In this document: in pieces, positions 14,192 to 19,218 of the stretch
Layout: each line of letters starts with the position of its first letter
Numbering within the stretch: the stretch's first letter is position 1
Origin: Clostridia bacterium
GTDB taxonomy: Bacteria > Bacillota > Clostridia > Christensenellales > Aristaeellaceae
DNA length: 19,218 bases
Direction: 5' to 3'
Assembly (NCBI GenBank): GCA_016296675.1
Contig: JAEDIV010000031.1
Coordinates: forward strand, 1-19,218
The notes under the pieces: generated by a model
What the model saw: only the letters and a program-made list of their open reading frames with translations
Told to the model about the DNA's origin: nothing
The model's database searches: none
Made by a program: the position numbers and the translations under genes

Positions 14192-15121
14192 ATGAACAAA
14201 AGAAATATACGAATAACTTTAGCTGTCGCAGCGCTTATGTTTTTAAAAAGCAGAGCGCTGTTTCTTTTTATGATGGATTTTTTATCCATCGGCGGATTAT
14301 TTTTGATATTCATTTTTTCAATTGTTCTTCTTTTTAAAAAAGGCATGAAAGCTTTTTTGCTTTGTCTTTCTTTCTATACAGTACTGTCGTCTTCAATCTG
14401 GCTTTTGAATGTGTTTTATAAGCCATATGACATGAAATCCTCATGCGCTTTAAGTTCTCTTTGTGCACTTTGCGATGAGCTTACGAAGACCTGTATTCAA
14501 AACTATACGGAGTCTTTTGACTTAGATGCCATTTTAAATAAAACGCCAAAGGTAATGAACGAGAAATCTGCAAAAGTGATACTTGTATACAAATCGTCTT
14601 TTATGGAGAATATGAAACTTTCAGGCCTGTTTATTCCTTTTACCGGACATTCCCTCGTGAACGGAAAGGAACCTTCTTTTTTGATTCCTTTTATTTCCGC
14701 CCATGAAGTTGCCCACAGAAAAGGAATTCTAAACGAAGGACAGGCAAATATGCATGCATTTTTGATGTGCATGCAGTCGGACGAACCTTCATTTCGCTAT
14801 TCCGCATCAGTATATGCGCTTAAGTATTCCCTTATATACCTGAAAGAAAAAAACGAAGCGGAGTACTTCCGCCTCGTTTCAAAACTTCCGGCTTTTATAA
14901 TAAATGATCTGAATCAGTTTGGCGCAATAAACGCCGGACGGAACACACCGTTTTCCAATTACAGGGACATCGTTCCTTTGCTGATTCACGCCTATTCCAT
15001 AACATCCCACGGCGTGACGAATGAAACAAGCTCTGTGTTTTCAGTGCCGTCGTCCGTTACAAAAACTCCCGCGACTCGTTTTTCGCCGGCTTTTCTTTTG
15101 GAAAAAGCCGCCCGGATTTGA
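14192..15121 (+). CDS. DUF3810 family membrane zinc metalloprotease-like protein with extended C-terminus
   Basis: A 309-residue membrane protein of the DUF3810 type. Two or three hydrophobic segments (about 7-27, 30-48, 52-75) anchor it. A zincin-like site follows: HEVAHRKG (His171, Glu172, His175), with NEGQAN seven residues later, where Glu182 is the likely third metal ligand. The preceding LFIPFTGHSLVNGKEPSFLIPFISA is the usual DUF3810 lead-in. The family's conserved end appears to be reached at FSNYRDIVPLLIHAYSI (about residue 270). The last 43 residues (267-309) are encoded by DNA lying antisense to the CBS-protein gene and have no family character. No substrate or function is established for the family. 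No ribosome binding site stronger than GGGAG is seen. Confidence 0.82.
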   Translation: MNKRNIRITLAVAALMFLKSRALFLFMMDFLSIGGLFLIFIFSIVLLFKKGMKAFLLCLSFYTVLSSSIWLLNVFYKPYDMKSSCALSSLCALCDELTKTCIQNYTESFDLDAILNKTPKVMNEKSAKVILVYKSSFMENMKLSGLFIPFTGHSLVNGKEPSFLIPFISAHEVAHRKGILNEGQANMHAFLMCMQSDEPSFRYSASVYALKYSLIYLKEKNEAEYFRLVSKLPAFIINDLNQFGAINAGRNTPFSNYRDIVPLLIHAYSITSHGVTNETSSVFSVPSSVTKTPATRFSPAFLLEKAARI

Positions 15122-15690
15122 ACTACCGTGTCATTCTTCTTCGCAAAAACGAATCTCTCAGACATATGATTGTCGATTTTGATGTAATTTATGATTTCTC
15201 CAATGGTGGTGCTTTCCGTAATGGAAGAGAGCATATTGTCCTTTGCGAGGGAAAAGAACGTTGAAACGCTGAATACGCCGATCACTTTTCCTTTTTCAAG
15301 CACCGGAACATGGGAATAGCCTTTTTCCTCCATTTTCCTTGCAAGCCAGACAACGCGGTCTTTTTCGGTCGCTTTTAAAAGGCGCTGTATGCCCGTTCCC
15401 CTGGATGATGCCAAAATCGGTTTCTGAATATATGCAATCGTATCCTTCAGGCATTTGATCAGCGGTTCTGCCGGAGTTACCGGCGCAACGCCGTCGACAT
15501 TTGCAGAATGCGAAAGAAGATTTCGTATCTGCCTGCAAAGATCAAGCTTCTGTCTGAAGGGCATGCTTTCCTTGTCGCAAAGAAACTGATAGACGCAGCT
15601 GGACACGTCTCTTCCCTCTTCGCGGTATTTTGCCTCAAGAAGATCTTCAAGCGTCTTATACAATTGAATGAATTCTTCAGCTTTGTTCAT
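14992..15690 (-). CDS. CBS-pair protein with HEPN-like N-terminal domain
   Basis: A 232-residue soluble protein. Residues 1-95 are mostly helical and contain RQIRNLLSHS, where Arg56-Asn-Leu-Leu-Ser-His61 fits the R-x4-H signature of HEPN domains, many of which are RNases or RNA/nucleotide-binding modules. Residues from about 105 form two CBS repeats (VVWLARKMEEKGYSHVPVLEKGKVIGVFS, then a second ending in LVSFVTPWDVME), which usually bind adenine nucleotides. The ATG at 15690 is chosen because AGGAGG lies nine bases before it; an ATG at 15699 is too close to that site. The start overlaps the AAA ATPase stop by 14 bases, so translation is coupled. The HEPN call rests on the motif and helicity only. 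Confidence 0.8.
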   Translation of the reverse strand: MNKAEEFIQLYKTLEDLLEAKYREEGRDVSSCVYQFLCDKESMPFRQKLDLCRQIRNLLSHSANVDGVAPVTPAEPLIKCLKDTIAYIQKPILASSRGTGIQRLLKATEKDRVVWLARKMEEKGYSHVPVLEKGKVIGVFSVSTFFSLAKDNMLSSITESTTIGEIINYIKIDNHMSERFVFAKKNDTVVQIRAAFSKRKAGEKRVAGVFVTDDGTENTELVSFVTPWDVME

Positions 15691-16837
15691 CCGAGACATC
15701 CTCCTTGTTTTGGGCGCGCATTTCACTTAAAAGCTGCGCAATCTCAAAGGAAGCGTCATTTCTTTCCGGCTTATCGTGACATGCCTTGGATGCGCTTATT
15801 ATATCCTGCGCGCTGATTTCCATTAAGGATTCTCTTGTAATTTCCGTTTCTTTTGCGAGCCTGTTTGCCTGCTGAACCAATACCTGCTCAAAAAGATTTC
15901 TCACGCCTCTGGCATTGCCGAAGGATATCGGATCATCGTTTTCTTTTTCGATAAATGCTTTGACTTCGTCCCTTGCGTCGTCATTCAGCGTATATCCGCT
16001 GCCGTTTACACGCATATCGAAAATCTGAAGCATTTCATCGATCGTGTAATCATCAAAATGAAGATATCGGTTGAATCTTGATTCAAGGCCCGGATTCGAT
16101 CTGATAAATTCATCCATCAATCCGTCGTAACCTGCAACAATTACAACGAGATCATCCCTGTTGTCCTCCATCATCTTAAGAAGCGTGTCGACTGCTTCCT
16201 GACCGAAATCGTTTCCTTCTTTTTTATACGTAAGCGCGTAGGCCTCATCAATAAACAATACGCCGCCGAGCGCCTTTTCAACCGCCGCCTGCGTTTTCCC
16301 GGCCGTCTGACCAACGTATCCTGCAACAAGGCCGGAACGGTCCACTTCAACAAGCTGTCCTTTGGACAATATGCCAAGGCTCTTATAAATCCTTGCCATT
16401 AGTCTTGCAATCATGGTTTTTCCGGTTCCTGGATTTCCGGAAAACACCATATGAAGAGACATATCTACTGTTGGAAGGCCGTGCTCTTTTCGAAGGCCAT
16501 GCACTTTCACCATGTTTACAAGGCTCTCAACTTCGACTTTTATATTTTCAAGTCCAATATAGGAATGAAGCTCCTTCAAAAGATCCTCGATCTTCTCAGG
16601 CGGCGCAATTTCCTCTTTCGATTCTTCTTTATCTTCTTTCTTTCTGTTTTTCATCATTTCGGCGTCTTTTATTTCAAGTTCCTTTTCGATTTTGGAAAGT
16701 TCCTTGTCAATATCGGAAAGATGACTTTCTTTTCCGGTTCCTCCGAAAAGATCAGAAGACAAACGCCTTAAATTGTTCTGCGTGAGGGTTCTTATGACCT
16801 CCATCTGCTTTTCAATCATTTTATCTCTGTCGTTCAT
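15677..16837 (-). CDS. AAA+ ATPase, CbbX/SpoVK-like
   Basis: A 386-residue AAA+ protein. A charged, coiled-coil-like N-terminus (about 1-80) precedes one ATPase module: Walker A GNPGTGKT (134-141), a probable pore loop GYVGQ (174-178) in LVAGYVGQTAGKT, Walker B LFIDEA (195-199), and RSNPGLESRFNR with sensor and arginine-finger residues. The module matches the CbbX/SpoVK subfamily, ring ATPases that remodel protein partners. CbbX acts on RuBisCO, but no RuBisCO is here and the N-terminal region differs from SpoVK. The PPC gene ends two bases before this ATG and supplies the GGAGGG; the HEPN-CBS gene starts inside its end. The three genes thus form one coupled operon, which suggests a shared function. 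Confidence 0.93.
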   Translation of the reverse strand: MNDRDKMIEKQMEVIRTLTQNNLRRLSSDLFGGTGKESHLSDIDKELSKIEKELEIKDAEMMKNRKKEDKEESKEEIAPPEKIEDLLKELHSYIGLENIKVEVESLVNMVKVHGLRKEHGLPTVDMSLHMVFSGNPGTGKTMIARLMARIYKSLGILSKGQLVEVDRSGLVAGYVGQTAGKTQAAVEKALGGVLFIDEAYALTYKKEGNDFGQEAVDTLLKMMEDNRDDLVVIVAGYDGLMDEFIRSNPGLESRFNRYLHFDDYTIDEMLQIFDMRVNGSGYTLNDDARDEVKAFIEKENDDPISFGNARGVRNLFEQVLVQQANRLAKETEITRESLMEISAQDIISASKACHDKPERNDASFEIAQLLSEMRAQNKEDVSDEQS

Positions 16838-16839
16838 GG

Positions 16840-17241
16840 TTAACCCTCCGTATTTGTGATCTTTAATTCGTTATAGCCCGTCTCGGCATCATATTCCTTT
16901 AAAAATGATATGCCTTCAAGCGGCACAATGACAACCTCGCAGGTAGTATCAATGATAGTTCCTTCTTTAAGATGTCCGCCAAATACGCGTCCGCTTTTAT
17001 CTGATACAGAAATGTGAATATGGATTCTTTCTTTGCTGATTGTGCCGTTTGCGCTGACTATCTCGTAATGGTCTTTATTATACATAAATTCTTTCCCGCC
17101 CGCAAGGCGCATGCGAACTTCAGATATGCATCCGACGAGAGACACAATGAAGCCTGCAGACAAATCCTGCTCTTGGGCGATTTTTATAATGCTTTTATAT
17201 AGATCCGCGCCGCGTTTCAGTCGCTTACAGATTGCTTTCAT
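16840..17241 (-). CDS. PPC (DUF296) domain protein
   Basis: A 133-residue stand-alone PPC domain. Features are RGADLYKSIIKIAQEQDLSAGFIVSLVG, YEIVSANGTIS, RIHIHISVSDKSGRVFGGHLKEG, and EVVIVPLEG. His74, His76 and His90 are the conserved histidines that bind metal in prokaryotic PPC trimers. In plants PPC domains occur in AT-hook nuclear proteins; in bacteria the role is unknown, and DNA binding by stand-alone versions is only an annotation habit. GGGGAT lies upstream of the ATG. First gene of the PPC-AAA-CBS operon; no clear promoter is visible in the 82 bases shared with divergent deoD. Confidence 0.9.
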   Translation of the reverse strand: MKAICKRLKRGADLYKSIIKIAQEQDLSAGFIVSLVGCISEVRMRLAGGKEFMYNKDHYEIVSANGTISKERIHIHISVSDKSGRVFGGHLKEGTIIDTTCEVVIVPLEGISFLKEYDAETGYNELKITNTEG

Positions 17242-17263
17242 TCACATGATCCCCTATTTGCAC

Positions 17264-17292
17264 TTGCGAAAATTGATAAAATGAGGTAAGAT
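17264..17292 (+). promoter_or_regulatory. Promoter of deoD
   Basis: TTGCGA (17264-17269), 17 bases, TAAGAT (17287-17292). The leader is about 25 bases and includes a strong TTAGGAGG before the ATG. Confidence 0.6.
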
Positions 17293-17323
17293 GATAGCGA
17301 TATGAAATTAGGAGGAAATACAT

Positions 17324-18031
17324 ATGAGCAATATTCCTACCCCTCACATTACCGCAAAACCCGGCGATTTCGCGCCCACCGTGCTCATGCCCGGCGATCC
17401 CCTTCGCTCAAAGTTCATTGCAGAAACATTTCTTGAAAATCCTGTTCTTGTAAACAATGTCCGAGGGGTTCACGGCTACACCGGAACCTATAACGGAAAG
17501 AAAGTTTCCGTTATGGCAAGCGGTATGGGAATGCCCGCGATCGGCATTTATTCCTATGAGCTTTTTAATTTCTACGGCGTTGAGAGCATTATCCGCATCG
17601 GCTCTGCCGGCATGATTTCCCAGAAGCTGAAGGTTCGCGATATCGTAGCAGGTATGAGCGCCTATACGAACTCCTCCTTCGGAAAGCAGTTCGGATTTGA
17701 CGGAAATCTCGCTCCCTCCTGCGATTTTGATCTTCTTATGAAAGCGGTTGAAGCCGGCAAGAAAATCGGTCAGGAACTCGTATGCGGTCCTGTTTATTCT
17801 TCCGACTGCTTCTATGATGAATCCGAGCCCCTTGGCAAGCTTCAGAAGCTCGGTGTTCTTGCCGTTGAAATGGAAGCTGCCGCGCTTTATCTGAATGCAG
17901 CCCGCGCCGGCAAAAAGGCGCTTGCGCTTCTCACCATTTCTGACAATCCCTTTACCGGAGAGGGTCTTTCCGCTGAAGACAGACAAAACACCTTCACCCA
18001 AATGATGAAGATTGCCCTTGAAATCGCTTAA
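17324..18031 (+). CDS. deoD: Purine-nucleoside phosphorylase, DeoD type
   Basis: A 235-residue hexameric-type phosphorylase that splits purine (deoxy)nucleosides with phosphate into base and (deoxy)ribose-1-phosphate. Family blocks: PTPHITAKPGDFAPTVLMPG, DPLRSKFIAETFLE, NNVRGVHGYTGTY, IIRIGSAGM, LAVEMEAAALY (ribose-binding Met-Glu) and TISDNPFTGE, whose aspartate corresponds to the general acid Asp204 of E. coli PNP. AGGAGG lies seven bases before the ATG. Codons are C/G-rich at third positions compared with nearby genes, hinting at high expression. It ends sharing TTAA with the convergent transporter gene, which may export or import a related compound. Confidence 0.96.
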   Translation: MSNIPTPHITAKPGDFAPTVLMPGDPLRSKFIAETFLENPVLVNNVRGVHGYTGTYNGKKVSVMASGMGMPAIGIYSYELFNFYGVESIIRIGSAGMISQKLKVRDIVAGMSAYTNSSFGKQFGFDGNLAPSCDFDLLMKAVEAGKKIGQELVCGPVYSSDCFYDESEPLGKLQKLGVLAVEMEAAALYLNAARAGKKALALLTISDNPFTGEGLSAEDRQNTFTQMMKIALEIA

Positions 18032-19218
18032 AGCTTCCTGGCTTTCTTAACGGATATAAACATGCATACGGCGCCGATCACGGCAACGATCATCCATATG
18101 CCGTATACGCCGTTCCAGCTGCCCGTGGATTCACGCATAAATCCGGTAAGCGTTCCTGCCAGTGCAGATCCGACATAAATAAACGAATCGATCAGCCCTG
18201 CAACAAGCCCGACACGCCCGGATTTATCGTATTCCATGGGCATTAATACTGTATAAAGGGTATTGGATCCATAAAGAATTGCGCTCATTACGCCCAGCAT
18301 CAATGCCATTGCCCATACGGCAGACGTATGCAAAGCAAAAAGAAGAAATGAGGGAATCAGACAAGCAGCCATCATAAAACCTGCGATTGCACGCACTTTT
18401 GAATGAAACGCGCGCACAATCGTTGCGCCGGCAAGAATACCGAAAAGATTGATCAAAGGAATAATGAGCGTAAACATGCCTTTTTCCATGCCCAGGATGG
18501 TCGGGCCCCAGGTGATAACGCCATCGCGCAAAAATCCGTTGGTAACAGACGAAATCAAGATAAACAAAAGCCCTGTCGTGAACAAATAGCGAACGGGCAT
18601 TTTTTTGTATTCAGAATGCGCTTTCTGATCTTTGTGTAATCTGTTTTCTTCTTTTTCTACATTCGGCATCATGGATAATGCGACCAAAGCAGCTCCGATA
18701 AGCACAAAGCACGGGATTAAAAATGCCTGTCTCCATCCGAACCATTTCTGAAGCTGAACAGCAAGCCCCCATGCGACAAGATTTCCGCCTGCGAGGGTGA
18801 AGGACATTGTAAAGGAGGCTCTGTCACGGCGTTTGCCGGTGAAATGCGCGGCGATCAGACGAACAATCGGCGTCCAGAGCATCGACTGGAAAGCGCCGTT
18901 AAACGCCCAAATAATACATAAAACAGCAAAGGAATCCGCGAAAGAAAATACAGCATTGGAAACAGCGGATCCCAACAAGCCGGTCAATATCATCTTCTTC
19001 GGCGAAAGCCTGTCGACAAGCGCACCGAATACAAACTGACCTACCGCGTAGACAATTGCAAATACTGTCTGAAGCGTTCCCCCGGCAGTTTCCAAAACGT
19101 TCATATCTTTCATAATGCTGTCAAGCGAAGCAGAAAGATTCAATCGTCCGATATATGCGCAAAAATATACCATAAAGCACGCCGATAAAACCTTTGTCTG
19201 AAGACGCGTGAATTTTCT
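18028..19218 (-). CDS. MFS transporter, OPA/GlpT-like (5' end outside the window)
   Basis: A major facilitator with 396 residues visible; the reading frame stays open through the right edge, so the N-terminus is missing (an internal ATG at 19173 is not the start, since it lies within helix 1). YIGRLNLSAS after the first helix and the GALVDRLSPKKM loop between helices 2 and 3 are typical of the organophosphate:phosphate antiporter/anion symporter branch. About 12 membrane helices can be placed over the full frame, with a charged central loop (NVEKEENRLHKDQKAHSEYKK) separating the two halves. Substrate cannot be read from sequence; GlpT-like sugar phosphates or organic acids are possible. Convergent with deoD, overlapping by four bases, with no terminator seen. 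Confidence 0.88.
   Translation of the reverse strand, partial: RKFTRLQTKVLSACFMVYFCAYIGRLNLSASLDSIMKDMNVLETAGGTLQTVFAIVYAVGQFVFGALVDRLSPKKMILTGLLGSAVSNAVFSFADSFAVLCIIWAFNGAFQSMLWTPIVRLIAAHFTGKRRDRASFTMSFTLAGGNLVAWGLAVQLQKWFGWRQAFLIPCFVLIGAALVALSMMPNVEKEENRLHKDQKAHSEYKKMPVRYLFTTGLLFILISSVTNGFLRDGVITWGPTILGMEKGMFTLIIPLINLFGILAGATIVRAFHSKVRAIAGFMMAACLIPSFLLFALHTSAVWAMALMLGVMSAILYGSNTLYTVLMPMEYDKSGRVGLVAGLIDSFIYVGSALAGTLTGFMRESTGSWNGVYGIWMIVAVIGAVCMFISVKKARKL

Noticed and set aside
17408..18001. A 197-codon frame antisense to deoD
   Set aside because: Same cause: third-position C/G bias in deoD; no start signals.

Overview
The window looks like chromosomal DNA of a low-to-mid-GC Gram-positive bacterium, most likely a member of the Clostridia. 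Supporting signs are an Obg GTPase with a C-terminal OCT domain, the obgE/yhbY/yqeK/rsfS neighbourhood, a DppA-type M55 peptidase, a ThiT (YuaJ) thiamine carrier under a TPP riboswitch, a DUF3343 protein beside an EF2568-type cysteine desulfurase, strong AGGAGG-type ribosome binding sites and near-consensus sigma-A promoters. Genes are tightly packed. No rRNA, tRNA, CRISPR array, transposase or phage gene was seen, so this reads as core chromosome with a few little-studied genes.

Layout. 1-2700: a leftward operon yqeK-rsfS-dppA-histidine kinase, starting from a TTGTAA-17-TATAAT promoter. 2756-3544: a rightward gene for an unrecognised membrane protein, sitting where nadD often lies in related genomes. 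3541-5765: leftward nth-obgE-yhbY. 5848-7361: DUF3343 and a cysteine desulfurase, divergent. 7386-9716: leftward CdaR-type regulator and S41 C-terminal processing protease. 9930-11051: an orphan MalK/UgpC/MsmX-type sugar ABC ATPase with no permease genes beside it. 11239-12532: yfbR-like 5'-nucleotidase and araD. 12623-14122: a thiamine module, with thiT leftward behind a complete TPP riboswitch and terminator, and thiN rightward from an adjoining back-to-back promoter. 14192-15121: a DUF3810 membrane zincin whose C-terminus runs 130 bp into the next, opposite gene. 14992-17241: a leftward operon PPC(DUF296)-AAA ATPase-(HEPN-like)-CBS. 17324-18031: deoD. 18028-19218: an MFS/OPA-like transporter cut by the window edge.

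How parts fit together. ThiT imports thiamine, ThiN turns it into TPP, and TPP should shut thiT through the riboswitch. The obgE/yhbY/rsfS genes serve ribosome assembly and silencing; yqeK removes dinucleoside polyphosphates. yfbR-like and deoD handle nucleotide and nucleoside salvage. MalK-type ATPase, AraD and the CdaR-type regulator point to carbohydrate use.

The best candidates for something undescribed are the PPC-AAA-(HEPN-like)CBS operon, the DUF3810 protein with an antisense-derived tail, the membrane protein at the nadD position, and the HD-to-HE change in the YfbR-like enzyme. All functional statements rest on reading motifs by eye; no database search was possible.
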